Part shown: in pieces, positions 15,106-23,185 of the stretch
How positions within the stretch are numbered: position 1 is the stretch's first letter
How the letters are laid out: every line of letters starts with the position of its first letter
Assembly (NCBI RefSeq): GCF_000022205.1
Contig: NC_012029.1
Span: 1,984,001 to 2,048,000, forward strand
Origin: Halorubrum lacusprofundi ATCC 49239
GTDB lineage: Archaea; Halobacteriota; Halobacteria; Halobacteriales; Haloferacaceae
Reading direction: 5' to 3'
Length of the DNA: 64,000 bases
Notes under the pieces: generated by a model
What the model saw: only the letters and a program-made list of their open reading frames with translations
Told to the model about the DNA's origin: nothing
Databases searched by the model: none
Position numbers and translations under genes: made by a program

Positions 15106-16125
15106 ATGAACCACCGAACGCTCGGGAACGTCGGCGAGGTCAGCGAGGTCGGCTACGGCGCGTGGCAGATCGGGAGCGACTGGGGCGACGTGACCGAGTC
15201 CGAGGCGGTCGCAGCGGTCGAGGCCGCCCGCGACGCCGGAATCGATTTCTTCGACACCGCAGATGTGTACGGCGACGGGCGCTCGGAGCGCATCCTCGGC
15301 GACGTGCTCGAAGACGACATCGACGCCGAGGAGGTGACGGTCGCCACGAAGGCCGGTCGCCGGCTCAACCCCCACGTCCCCGACGAGTATAACGAGACGA
15401 ACCTCCGGCGGTTCGTGAACCGATCGCGCGAGAACCTCGGGATGGAGACGCTGGATCTGGTCCAGCTTCACTGCCCGCCGACGGATGTGTACTACCAGCC
15501 GGAGACGTTCGACGCGCTCGCGGCCCTCGCCGACGAGGGAAAGATCGCGAACTACGGCGTCAGCGTTGAACGCGTCGAGGAGGGACTGAAAGCGATCGAG
15601 TACCCTGGCGTCGAGACGGTCCAGATCATCTTCAACCCCTTCCGCCAGCGTCCCGCGAAGCTGTTCCTCGACGAGGCCGCCGCCCGCGACGTGGGCGTGA
15701 TCTGTCGGGTGCCGCTCGCCTCCGGCCTCCTGACCGGCGCGCTCTCGCGGGACACCGACTTCGCCGAGGACGACCACCGCAACTACAACCGCGAGGGCGA
15801 CGCGTTCGACGTGGGCGAGACGTTCGCCGGCGTCCCCTACGAGGTCGGCCTCGACGCCGCCGACGCGCTCGCCGAGCGGGTCGACGCCGTCGCCGACGAC
15901 CCGACCGACGCGACCGGCAACGACCTCTCGCTCCCGCAGCTCTCGCTGCGCTGGCTCCTCGACCACGACGCCGTCTCGGCGGTCATTCCGGGGTCGACAA
16001 CGCCGGAGCACATTCGGTCGAACGCGGCCGCGAGCGACCTCGTGCCGCTCGGCGAGGCCGACCGCGAGGCCGTCGCTGACGTGTACGACGAGTTCGTCCG
16101 CGAGCACGTCCACCAGCGCTGGTAG
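15106..16125 (+). CDS. Aldo/keto reductase
   Basis: The 339-residue protein is a member of the NAD(P)H-dependent aldo/keto reductase superfamily with its eight-stranded barrel motifs: GYGAWQIGSDWGD, FFDTADVYGDGRSERILG with the catalytic Asp and Tyr, VTVATKAGRRL with the catalytic Lys, DLVQLHCPP with the His, and VSAVIPGSTTPEHIRSN for cofactor binding near the end. The substrate is unknown; paralogues of this YajO/IolS-like type are common. The ATG at 15106 is preferred to an in-frame GTG six bases upstream because the first barrel strand begins there. It appears monocistronic. Confidence 0.92.
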   Translation: MNHRTLGNVGEVSEVGYGAWQIGSDWGDVTESEAVAAVEAARDAGIDFFDTADVYGDGRSERILGDVLEDDIDAEEVTVATKAGRRLNPHVPDEYNETNLRRFVNRSRENLGMETLDLVQLHCPPTDVYYQPETFDALAALADEGKIANYGVSVERVEEGLKAIEYPGVETVQIIFNPFRQRPAKLFLDEAAARDVGVICRVPLASGLLTGALSRDTDFAEDDHRNYNREGDAFDVGETFAGVPYEVGLDAADALAERVDAVADDPTDATGNDLSLPQLSLRWLLDHDAVSAVIPGSTTPEHIRSNAAASDLVPLGEADREAVADVYDEFVREHVHQRW

Positions 16126-16173
16126 CGGCTCAGACCGGCGGCGGAACGAGTCGCTTTTCTCCCGACCCGAGTC

Positions 16174-17763
16174 ATGTCGAGTCGATACGTGAACGACGGA
16201 CTCGGTGCCGGTGGCGACGGCGAGCGCGAGGCGGCGAGCGACGACGACAGCGTCCCCGACGCCGAGCGCGAGGCGCTCCTGACGATCGCGGGCGGAGCCG
16301 TGATCACCGCCGGCGGTGTCTCCGGCCAGCGCGCGCTCACGGCCGTGACGGAGTTCGCGCTCGCTCGCGGACTCGGCCCGGCCGCCTACGGCGTGTACGC
16401 ACTGGCGTGGCGGATCGCCCAGTTGCTCTCGCGGCTCGTCACGTTCGGGAGCGTGCCGGCGCTCCAGCGCTACCTCCCCGAGTACGCGGACGACCCCGAC
16501 CGACAGGGGGTCGTCGCCGGGCTCGCGTACGCCACGACGCTCGGATTCGGTGCCGCCATCGCCGCCGGAATCTGGGTGGCAGCACCGCGGATCAACGCGC
16601 TCACCGTCGAGGCCCCCGCGTTCCCGCCGACGATGCGCGCGTTCGGCTTCCTCGTCGGATCGCTCGGCGTCGTGATGGTCGCGTCGGCGATCTTCCGCGC
16701 GGTCGGGTCCGCGCGCGGCGAGATCGCCTTCAACAAACTCCTCCGCCCGGGCGTCCGGCTCGTGGGCGCGCTTACGGCGCTGGCGCTCGGCTACTCGGTC
16801 GTCGGCGTCGCCGGCGGCATCGTCGTCGCGACCGCGCTGCTCGCGGCCGTCGCCGCGCCCCTCTCCGCGCGGGTGACCGGGATCGTCCCGTCGCTGCGGG
16901 GAGTCCGTGGGGAGGCGGGGCGGTTCTACAACCACGCGGCGCCGGTCGCGATGAGCAGCCTCGGGAAGGTGTTCCAGAACCGCGTTGACGTGTTGCTCGT
17001 CGGAGCGCTGTTGACGGCGACCGCCGCGGGCGTGTACAACGTCGTCCTCGTGTTGATCGCGATCGCGTGGATCCCCCTCATCGCGTTCAACCAACTGCTG
17101 CCGCCGGTCGCCTCGGATCTGTACGCCGACGATCGGATCGAAACGCTCAACGCGGTGTACACGTCGGTGACCCGTCAGATCGTCACGAGCGTGATCCCGA
17201 TCCTCGCCGTGCTCGTGGTGTACGGCCGGGAGCTACTCGGGCTGTTCGGCGAGCCGTACGTCGCAGGGTACGCCCCCCTCGTCGTCTACCTCGGCGGGGT
17301 GTTCGTCGGCAGCGCGGTGGGCGCGACCGGCTGGCTCCTGATGATGACCGACCACCAGTACGCCCGGATGGCGCTCGACTGGCTGCTCGCCGTCCTCAAC
17401 GTCGCCTTAACGTACGCATTCGTGGTCCGGTATGGGCTCGTCGGCGCCGCGCTCGGCACCTCGCTCGCGATCGCGGTGCAAAACGCGATTCAGGTCATCC
17501 TGTTGCGCCGCTTCGAGGGGCTGTGGCCGTTCGACCGCACCTACCTCACCCCGCTGGTGGCCGGCGGCGTGACGTTCCTCGCGATGCGAGCAATTCGGGA
17601 GGTTGCCCCCGGGCGAGCCGCGGTCGTCGTCGGGGCCGCGGGCGGGCTCGTGGTCTACGCGGGCACGCTACACGTCCTCGGCGTTGATCCCCGAGACCGG
17701 CTCGTCGCACGAGAGCTTGCGGGGCGGTACCGTGGGGCCCTCGCCGAGTGGCTCGGTCGGTAA
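16174..17763 (+). CDS. Polysaccharide flippase (MOP superfamily, Wzx-like)
   Basis: The 529-residue protein has a polar acidic N-terminus of about 35 residues followed by about 14 hydrophobic helices, with GAVITAGGVSGQRALTAVTEF at the start and the charged loop RYLPEYADDPDRQGVV typical of lipid-linked oligosaccharide flippases. It probably flips a dolichol- or isoprenoid-linked sugar for surface glycosylation. No glycosyltransferase genes adjoin it, which is unusual because these flippases usually sit in sugar gene clusters. The TetR gene is convergent with it. Confidence 0.87.
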   Translation: MSSRYVNDGLGAGGDGEREAASDDDSVPDAEREALLTIAGGAVITAGGVSGQRALTAVTEFALARGLGPAAYGVYALAWRIAQLLSRLVTFGSVPALQRYLPEYADDPDRQGVVAGLAYATTLGFGAAIAAGIWVAAPRINALTVEAPAFPPTMRAFGFLVGSLGVVMVASAIFRAVGSARGEIAFNKLLRPGVRLVGALTALALGYSVVGVAGGIVVATALLAAVAAPLSARVTGIVPSLRGVRGEAGRFYNHAAPVAMSSLGKVFQNRVDVLLVGALLTATAAGVYNVVLVLIAIAWIPLIAFNQLLPPVASDLYADDRIETLNAVYTSVTRQIVTSVIPILAVLVVYGRELLGLFGEPYVAGYAPLVVYLGGVFVGSAVGATGWLLMMTDHQYARMALDWLLAVLNVALTYAFVVRYGLVGAALGTSLAIAVQNAIQVILLRRFEGLWPFDRTYLTPLVAGGVTFLAMRAIREVAPGRAAVVVGAAGGLVVYAGTLHVLGVDPRDRLVARELAGRYRGALAEWLGR

Positions 17764-17793
17764 GCTGCGCGCCAATCGGTGGTCGGCGACCGG

Positions 17794-18459
17794 CTACGCC
17801 TCGGAGTCGGCGAGAAGCCGATCGAGATAGCCGTCGAGCGCAGCCCGCGTCTCCGCGACCGGGAACCGCTCGTACGTTGAGAGCCGGAGGGTCCGAACGC
17901 CGGTCAGAAGCGAGACGAGGACCTCTGCTTCGGTGTCGGGATTCACGTCGGTGGCGAACGCGCCCGACTCGATACCGCGCCGGAGCACGTCGGCGATGTC
18001 AGACTTGAGGGCGTCGTCGACCACCGCGTACTGCTGCCGGAACCGCTCGTTGTGGGGCGTCTCGCTGCGAAGTTCCAACAGCGCCACCTGCACGCGGTAC
18101 TCGCCCTCGTCGAGCGACTCGGGGACGAGCTGGTCGACGAGCGCACGGAGCTGCGCCTCCGGGTCGTCGATCTCGACTTCGATCTCACGTCGGAATCGAT
18201 CGGTAGCGAACCCGAGGAAAGACGCGATCAGGTCGTCTTTTCCGTCGTAGTGGTAGTAGAGTAGGGACTTGCTTTTGGGGAACTCGTCGGCGATCCCCTG
18301 TATCGTGAGGTCGCTGTACCCCTGCTCGATCAGCGCTCGGTAGGTTGCGCGCATGATCTCCGCTTTGAGGGGGTCGTCCGTCTCGGTGTCAGCGTCTCCG
18401 GTGGCTCCGCTTCCGGCGACGACGACCCCGCCGTTCCCGGCGTCATCGGCGTCGACCAC
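17794..18459 (-). CDS. TetR/AcrR-family transcriptional regulator
   Basis: The 221-residue protein has an N-terminal helix-turn-helix at about residues 33-77 (IMRATYRALIEQGYSDLTIQ, GIADEFPKSKSLLYYHYDGK), the clearest TetR signature, and a variable ligand-binding domain behind it. An acidic N-terminal stretch of about 30 residues precedes the domain. The start is a GTG at 18459. It is divergent from the M14-type hydrolase gene at 18626, and the gap between them holds a perfect palindrome on the latter's TATA box, so it most likely represses that gene. Confidence 0.92.
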   Translation of the reverse strand: MVDADDAGNGGVVVAGSGATGDADTETDDPLKAEIMRATYRALIEQGYSDLTIQGIADEFPKSKSLLYYHYDGKDDLIASFLGFATDRFRREIEVEIDDPEAQLRALVDQLVPESLDEGEYRVQVALLELRSETPHNERFRQQYAVVDDALKSDIADVLRRGIESGAFATDVNPDTEAEVLVSLLTGVRTLRLSTYERFPVAETRAALDGYLDRLLADSEA

Positions 18460-18595
18460 GTTACAGACTCACCTTGCAACACGCGTTGAGGGGGTGCATT
18501 TATCCGGTCTGGTCGCTCCCCCGTCGTTAAGACTGCGGATCGCGTCCCGGCGTCTCACCGAACTGCGTTCCGGTGTCTCCCTCCCGGAACGGCGA

Positions 18596-18620
18596 CACTT
18601 TATGCGGACCGCATAAAGTG
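18596..18620 (+). promoter_or_regulatory. 25-bp palindrome, candidate TetR operator
   Basis: Two 12-base arms, CACTTTATGCGG (18596-18607) and CCGCATAAAGTG (18609-18620), are perfect reverse complements around one central base. The arm contains the TATA-like CTTTATGC about 27 bases before the ATG at 18626, so a protein bound here would block TBP. A TetR gene starts 137 bases away on the other strand. Perfect odd-length palindromes of this size are typical of TetR dimers. Confidence 0.75.
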
Positions 18621-18625
18621 AGCGT

Positions 18626-19510
18626 ATGGAAACGATCGACCGCGGGTCAGCGAGCTCGGCCCGCGTCGCGATCGTCGGCGGGATCCACGGCGACGAACCC
18701 GCCGGCGAGCGAATTGTCAGGCGACTCGCCGACGAACTCGACGAGGAGGGGAAAGGGTCAGGCGACGAGGAGGGCGGCGACGGCATCATTCGACTGATCG
18801 TCGCTAACGAGCCGGCGCTAGCAGCGGGGACGCGGTACACCGACACGGATCTGAACCGCGCGTTCCCGGGAGATACCGACAGCGACGAGTACGAGCGCGC
18901 GCTCGCGCCGCGGCTCGCAGCCGAACTGGAGGGGATGGACGCGGTACTCGCGCTCCACACCTCTCACAGCGCGCCGCCGCCCTTTGCGATCTACAGCGAT
19001 CTCACACCGTCGACGCGCCGGAGCGTGACGGCGATGCCCGTCGACTACGTCGTCGATGCAAGCGGGCTCCGCGGGACGACGCTGGACTCCACCATCCCGC
19101 ACACCGTCTCGATCGAGGTCGGTCGACAGGGCAGCGAGGAGGCGGTCGCGTTCGGCTACGAGGCGTGTCTGGCGTTCCTCCGGGCGCACGGCGCGATCGA
19201 CGACGAACCGCCGACGTTCACCGAGAAGACGGTCGTCGCGGGCGACGAGGAGGTGCCGAAGGGAGGCGGCGAGCCCACGGTCCACTTCGCCAACTTCGAG
19301 GAGATTCCCGCAGGCTCGGTGTTCGCCGAGGACGACGTGTACATCCACCGCGTCGAGGAGGAGGGTGTGGTCCCGATTCTCGCGAGCGAAGAGGGGTACG
19401 AGGAAATATTCGGGATCTACGGCCGGGTGACAGGGACGCTGGAGCCGCCGGAGTCAGTGAGAGCGGCAGACGATTCGGAAGGAGAGGTCAGCGAAACGAA
19501 GACGGAGTAG
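18626..19510 (+). CDS. M14-type zinc amidohydrolase (succinylglutamate desuccinylase/aspartoacylase family)
   Basis: The 294-residue protein has the zinc-binding motif GIHGDEPAG at about residues 19-27 (His and Glu ligands), the substrate segment DTDLNRAFPGD (about 73-83), and the third ligand in ALHTSHS. Members release an acyl group from an N-acyl amino acid or, in some archaea, act on other amides. The segment SIEVGRQGSEE holds the putative catalytic acid region. It is preceded by a TATA box embedded in the 25-bp palindrome, so it is probably controlled by the divergent TetR protein. The exact substrate is unknown. Confidence 0.87.
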   Translation: METIDRGSASSARVAIVGGIHGDEPAGERIVRRLADELDEEGKGSGDEEGGDGIIRLIVANEPALAAGTRYTDTDLNRAFPGDTDSDEYERALAPRLAAELEGMDAVLALHTSHSAPPPFAIYSDLTPSTRRSVTAMPVDYVVDASGLRGTTLDSTIPHTVSIEVGRQGSEEAVAFGYEACLAFLRAHGAIDDEPPTFTEKTVVAGDEEVPKGGGEPTVHFANFEEIPAGSVFAEDDVYIHRVEEEGVVPILASEEGYEEIFGIYGRVTGTLEPPESVRAADDSEGEVSETKTE

Positions 19511-19517
19511 CCCGAGT

Positions 19518-19895
19518 TCACTTCGCGGTCGGCGTCACGTCGCCGACAGCGTCCATCACCTGCATCGCAGCGCTCGCGGCCAGTCCGCGGGCGACCTCGT
19601 CGGTGTCGGCGTCGGCGATGCCGGCCTCCAGCTCGTCGGGGTCCGGCGTGAACCCGGCCGAGACGGGGTGACCGGCCGGTGGGTTGACGGCGACGGTCGC
19701 CTGCGGCCCGTTCGTGCCGACCGACAGCTCGGAGCCGACCGCGTAGCTGTTCGGGAGATACGATTCGGTTCGCGAGACGATTCCGGCGACCGCGCGCCGG
19801 AGGCGTCGTTCTTGATCCGGAGAGAGGTCGACGGCCGCGGGCTCGCCCGCGTTCGTCACACCCGGTGCCCCGGCATACGGGTTATTGCCGTTCAT
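19518..19895 (-). CDS. Conserved haloarchaeal protein (DUF5811-like)
   Basis: The 125-residue soluble protein starts MNGNNPYAGAPG, followed by a helical segment (DLSPDQERRLRRAVAGIVSR), a beta region with VAVNPPAGHPVSAGFTPD, and a helical C-terminus. I recall this family as DUF5811, found only in Halobacteria and without known function. An in-frame GTG three codons upstream (19904) is an alternative start, since a minus-strand TATA-like element near 19929 would place transcription start there. It is convergent with the M14 hydrolase, with seven bases between stops. Confidence 0.75.
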   Translation of the reverse strand: MNGNNPYAGAPGVTNAGEPAAVDLSPDQERRLRRAVAGIVSRTESYLPNSYAVGSELSVGTNGPQATVAVNPPAGHPVSAGFTPDPDELEAGIADADTDEVARGLAASAAMQVMDAVGDVTPTAK

Positions 19896-19976
19896 CGAAG
19901 ACACGTTTGATACACGGAGCCCACTCAAAAAGGCGTCGGCGGGGGCGATCCGGGAGGGATCGATCGGAGTCTCCCC

Positions 19977-20522
19977 CTACAGGATCGGCTCGGACTCGCC
20001 GTACGCGGCGATGACGACTGCCGTCGTGAACCGGTCGGGGGTCGCGGCCGCCGTCTCGACGTGGACCTCACGATCCGGCAGCTCCCAGTCGCGGAGGTCG
20101 CTTCCCGCGTCGAGTCCCGCCTCGATCCGCTCGCGTACGTCGTCGGGGTCCTCGCCGGTGACCTCGTAGAAGAGGCCGGGACCCGGGCCGGTGGCCCAGC
20201 CGAGTCCGGCGGCCACGTCCGGGCGGCGGCGCGGCGCCCGCTTCGACTCGGCGTCCTCCGCGCCGGCGCGGCCGCCCTCCCGGAAGTCGACCGCGTCGTC
20301 GGGGCCGACCGTTCGGCGCGCCTCGACGACCGTGAGTTGGTTGCCGGCGGGACCGAGATCCGGCGCCGCTTCGACTGCCTCGACCGTCGCCTCCGCGGGG
20401 ACGACTGAGGAGACCGCGACGAGGTTGTAGTTGTGGAGGTTCGCGTCCGCGAGCGCGGCGTCGTAGGAGGCCATCGCCGTGTCGGCGACGCCGACGCCGC
20501 CGGCGACGTGGATGGTGTTCAT
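19977..20522 (-). CDS. pdaD: Pyruvoyl-dependent arginine decarboxylase
   Basis: The 181-residue proenzyme belongs to the PvlArgDC family. The N-terminus MNTIHVAGGVGVADTAMASYD, the segment HNYNLVAVSSVVP with the self-cleavage pair Ser38-Ser39, and the C-terminal EVTGEDPDDVRERIEAGL are all characteristic. Cleavage converts Ser39 to the pyruvoyl group. The enzyme makes agmatine from arginine; in archaea agmatine is needed for the agmatidine base of isoleucine tRNA and can feed hypusine formation. An inserted acidic loop at about 85-105 (GGRAGAEDAESKRAPRRRPD) is longer than in methanogens. The promoter-side gap contains a member of the intergenic repeat family. Confidence 0.92.
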   Translation of the reverse strand: MNTIHVAGGVGVADTAMASYDAALADANLHNYNLVAVSSVVPAEATVEAVEAAPDLGPAGNQLTVVEARRTVGPDDAVDFREGGRAGAEDAESKRAPRRRPDVAAGLGWATGPGPGLFYEVTGEDPDDVRERIEAGLDAGSDLRDWELPDREVHVETAAATPDRFTTAVVIAAYGESEPIL

Positions 20523-20603
20523 CGGCTGAGAGTCGACGGCGCGGGAGGTAAGGGGTTACGAACTGGGGCGCTGCCGACGACGGCACAAAAGCTGAATATA
20601 AAA

Positions 20604-20680
20604 GGGAGTGGTGGCGCGCGCCTCGCGGCTGGTGCTTTGGAAGCGTACCCCGTTGATCTACCGTCAGAAACCCTGCAGAA
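20604..20680 (+). repeat. Intergenic repeat family, copy D (short)
   Basis: Between pdaD and PAN, the sequence GGTGGCGCGCGCCTCGCGGC, then TGGTGCTTTGGAAGCGTACC and CCGTTGATCTACCGTCAG, matches the conserved body and one 57-60 bp unit of the copies at 27.9 and 46.5 kb. The hairpin module is absent. Read in one frame it gives AAGALEAYPVDLPSETLQ, parallel to GALEAFAVDPLPEATYK in copy A. It follows a TATA-like AATATAAAA at about 20595. Confidence 0.7.
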
Positions 20681-20707
20681 CTCAAAACCGCCCGCCGATC
20701 GGAACGT

Positions 20708-21931
20708 CTAGTACTGGTAGTTGATGACCTGCTCTTCGGTCTTCTCGGCGTCCTGCAACTTCTCGCGCGCCTGCTCGAAGTCCGCTTGCGTGACCTCGGT
20801 GCGACCGTCGCGGATCGCGAACATCCCGGCCTCGGTCGCCAGCGAGGCGATGTCGGCGCCGCTGTATCCCTCTAGGTCGGCCGCGACCTCGCTCACGTCC
20901 GTCCCTTCGGCGACGTTCATGTCCTGCGTGTGGATCTCCAAAATGCGCGCGCGACCCTCGGCGTTCGGCTCCGGCACCTCGATGAGGCGGTCAAAGCGCC
21001 CCGGACGCAAGATCGCCTCGTCGAGCATGTCGAAGCGGTTCGTGGCGGCCATGATCCGGACCTCGCCGCGGTCGTCAAAGCCGTCCATCTCGGAGAGCAA
21101 CTGCATCATCGTGCGCTGAACCTCGGCGTCGCCCGACGTCTTCGAGTCCGTCCGCTTGGCGGCGACGGCGTCAATCTCGTCGATGAAGATGACAGCGGGC
21201 TCGCGTTCGCCAGCGAGCTCGAACAGGTCACGGACGAGTCGGGCGCCCTCGCCGATGAACTTCCTGACCAGTTCGGAGCCGGCCATCTTGATGAAGGTGG
21301 CGTCGGACTCGTTGGCGACCGCCTTCGCCAGCATCGTCTTCCCAGTCCCCGGCGGGCCGTGCAGGAGGACACCGCTCGGCGGATCGACGCCGACCGCCTC
21401 GAACTGCTCGGGGTCTTCGAGCGGGTCCTCGACGGCCTCGCGGACCTCGCGGATCTGGTCGTCGATGCCGCCGATGTCGTCGTAGGTGACGTCCGGGGAC
21501 TCGGTGACCTCCATCGCCTGCGCCCGGGAGTCGGTCTCGTCGTCGAGCACCTGCTGGACCGCGAAGGAATCGTTGTTCGCGACGCGGTCGCCGGGCCGGA
21601 GGTCGGACTCAAGCGTCGTGGACGCCTGCGTCAGCACCTCCTGGTTGTTGCCGTGCTGTTTGATGACTACTCCGTCATCGGTGATCTCCTCGACGGAGGC
21701 GATGTACAGCGAGGTGGTCTTCAGCACCTCGTTTTCGCGTTTCAGCCCGTCCACGTCCGACTTGAGTTCGCCGCGCCGGTCCTGCGCGTCATCAAGTCGG
21801 TCCTCGAGCTCATCGTTCACCTGCAGTATCCGCCGGTAGTGCTGGCGGATCGCCTCGAGCCGCTCCGTCTCGCTCATCTCCGGATCGAGTTCCAGACGAG
21901 GACGGTCGGGCAGTGAGGGGCTATGAGACAT
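20708..21931 (-). CDS. pan: Proteasome-activating nucleotidase (AAA ATPase)
   Basis: The 407-residue protein unfolds substrates and opens the 20S proteasome. It has an N-terminal coiled coil (about residues 20-75), an OB-like region, Walker A GPPGTGKT and Walker B IFIDEIDAVAAKR, the second-region ATNRFDMLD and arginine fingers near RPGRFDR. The ATG at 21931 is preferred over an upstream in-frame codon at 22078 because family members start MSHSPS-like and a minus-strand TATA (about 21962) is about 30 bases away. The last residues are INYQY: Tyr is third from the end rather than second as in the canonical HbYX motif. Confidence 0.95.
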   Translation of the reverse strand: MSHSPSLPDRPRLELDPEMSETERLEAIRQHYRRILQVNDELEDRLDDAQDRRGELKSDVDGLKRENEVLKTTSLYIASVEEITDDGVVIKQHGNNQEVLTQASTTLESDLRPGDRVANNDSFAVQQVLDDETDSRAQAMEVTESPDVTYDDIGGIDDQIREVREAVEDPLEDPEQFEAVGVDPPSGVLLHGPPGTGKTMLAKAVANESDATFIKMAGSELVRKFIGEGARLVRDLFELAGEREPAVIFIDEIDAVAAKRTDSKTSGDAEVQRTMMQLLSEMDGFDDRGEVRIMAATNRFDMLDEAILRPGRFDRLIEVPEPNAEGRARILEIHTQDMNVAEGTDVSEVAADLEGYSGADIASLATEAGMFAIRDGRTEVTQADFEQAREKLQDAEKTEEQVINYQY

Positions 21932-22130
21932 TCGTTGGTGCCGATTAGGAAGCGCGCGTAAATGTGCCTTTGGGTCACGGCGGTCTCCCAATTCGATCGT
22001 GCGACCGATCCGGCCGTGTGAGGCGGTCCCTCCGAGCGAACGGGAGCCGGATCGATCGTCTCGGGAGGTAGATATCACTCACGATAACTATGGGTCAACG
22101 TTTTAACCGATCACGCGTGTAACTCGCGTC

Positions 22131-22211
22131 ATGAGCGCACGAACAGCAATCGGTCACGCCGGTCCGCGACTCCGAGCGGGTGATCGGCAGACCGCAGTCC
22201 TCCGATCATGA
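22131..22211 (+). promoter_or_regulatory. Leaderless mini-ORF overlapping the HalX response regulator start
   Basis: A 26-residue frame begins at an ATG about 28 bases after the TATA-like GTTTTAACC (22099-22107) and ends in a TGA (22209-22211) that overlaps the ATG of the response regulator at 22208 (ATGA). The peptide is basic (MSARTAIGHAGPRLRAGDRQ, then TAVLRS), unlike the acidic proteins around it. Translational coupling is inferred from the geometry. Confidence 0.42.
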
Positions 22212-22768
22212 GTGACGCCGAGGCGCAGCCCACGGTCCTTGCGGTCGACGACGAGCCCGACCTCGCCGAGCTGTACCGGGTGTACCTCGACGCGACCTAC
22301 GACGTGCGGATCGCCACCGGCGGCGAGGAAGCCCTCTCGATGATGGACGAGTCGGTCGACGTGGTCCTCTTAGATCGACGGATGCCCGAGATGTCGGGCC
22401 ACGAGGTGCTCGAGGCGATCCGCGGGGAAGGGTACGACGCGCGGATCGCGATGCTGACCGCGGTCGAGCCGGATGTCGATATCGTCGACATGCCGTTCGA
22501 CGACTACAAGACGAAGCCCGTTTCGAAGGAGGACCTGCTCGCGCTCGTGGAGGTACTGCTCCACCGTGCGGAGTTCGACGAGCACAGCCAGGAGTTCTTC
22601 GCGCTGGCGTCGAAGAAGGCTGCGCTGGAGGCCGCCGATACGACGAACACCGACGAGTACGAGGAGCTCATCGACCGGATGGAGGCGGTTCGGGACCGCG
22701 TCGACGACACCCTCGACCACCTCTCCGCGCGGGACGCCTTCGCCGAGATTCCCGGCGGAATTCCGTAG
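22208..22768 (+). CDS. Response regulator with HalX domain
   Basis: The 186-residue protein has a receiver domain at about residues 8-120: the acidic pair in AVDDEPD, the phospho-acceptor Asp in VVLLDRRMPEMSG (about residue 55), the Thr in IAMLTAVEP and the Lys in DYKTKPVSKEDL. Behind it is a helical HalX domain (FDEHSQEFFALASKKAALEA and the helices to the end), a haloarchaeal output domain of unknown mechanism. No histidine kinase is adjacent; the kinase at 57231 is 34 kb away. The start overlaps the stop of a mini-ORF. Confidence 0.93.
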   Translation: MSDAEAQPTVLAVDDEPDLAELYRVYLDATYDVRIATGGEEALSMMDESVDVVLLDRRMPEMSGHEVLEAIRGEGYDARIAMLTAVEPDVDIVDMPFDDYKTKPVSKEDLLALVEVLLHRAEFDEHSQEFFALASKKAALEAADTTNTDEYEELIDRMEAVRDRVDDTLDHLSARDAFAEIPGGIP

Positions 22769-22784
22769 CGGCCTTCGAACGCAC

Positions 22785-23090
22785 CTACTCGATCGCTAAC
22801 TCCCCGTCGCCCTCCCCGCCGTCGCCACCGTCATCGTCACCGTCACCCTCCTCGTCCCACTCCAATTCGAACTCGACGCTGAGCTCGCCCGGTCCGTTGT
22901 CCGGCCCCTCGCGCTCGGCTTTCACCTCGAACGTCGGCCGTGCGGGCGGGTCCATCGTCACCGACTGCTCGCCTTTCTGCAGGGTGATCGCGTTGTCGGA
23001 CTCCAGCGAGTCCGCGACGGTCCGGAGATACGCGGCGATCTCGGCGCGGCTCCGGCGGCTCTCCGACTCGAAGAGGACTTCTTCAGGCAT
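22785..23090 (-). CDS. Amphi-Trp domain protein
   Basis: The 101-residue protein starts MPEEVLFESESRRSRAEIAA and continues through YLRTVADSLESDNAITLQKG, the characteristic amphi-Trp domain, an amphipathic helix-strand unit of unknown function common in Halobacteria. The C-terminal 25 residues are an Asp/Glu/Gly tract (DEEGDGDDDGGDGGEGDGEL). The ATG at 23090 lies about 28 bases from a minus-strand ATTTTATG TATA box, so it is probably leaderless; the longer upstream frame is rejected. Convergent with the HalX regulator, 16 bases between stops. Confidence 0.82.
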   Translation of the reverse strand: MPEEVLFESESRRSRAEIAAYLRTVADSLESDNAITLQKGEQSVTMDPPARPTFEVKAEREGPDNGPGELSVEFELEWDEEGDGDDDGGDGGEGDGELAIE

Positions 23091-23185
23091 GACCGTGAGT
23101 ACGCGCGGTGAGAACATAAAATCCCCCACAGAACGAGATTGTCGGCCCGATCAGACGACAAAATCCGCCATCGCCGCCGAAGCAG

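Noticed and set aside
14938..17094. 718-codon minus-strand open frame across the aldo/keto reductase and flippase genes
   Set aside because: Crosses a clear intergenic gap and two genes with strong motifs; composition is that of a shadow frame.
18457..18472. Possible three-codon GTG mini-ORF before the TetR start
   Set aside because: Its stop does not overlap the TetR start and three codons are too few to distinguish from chance.
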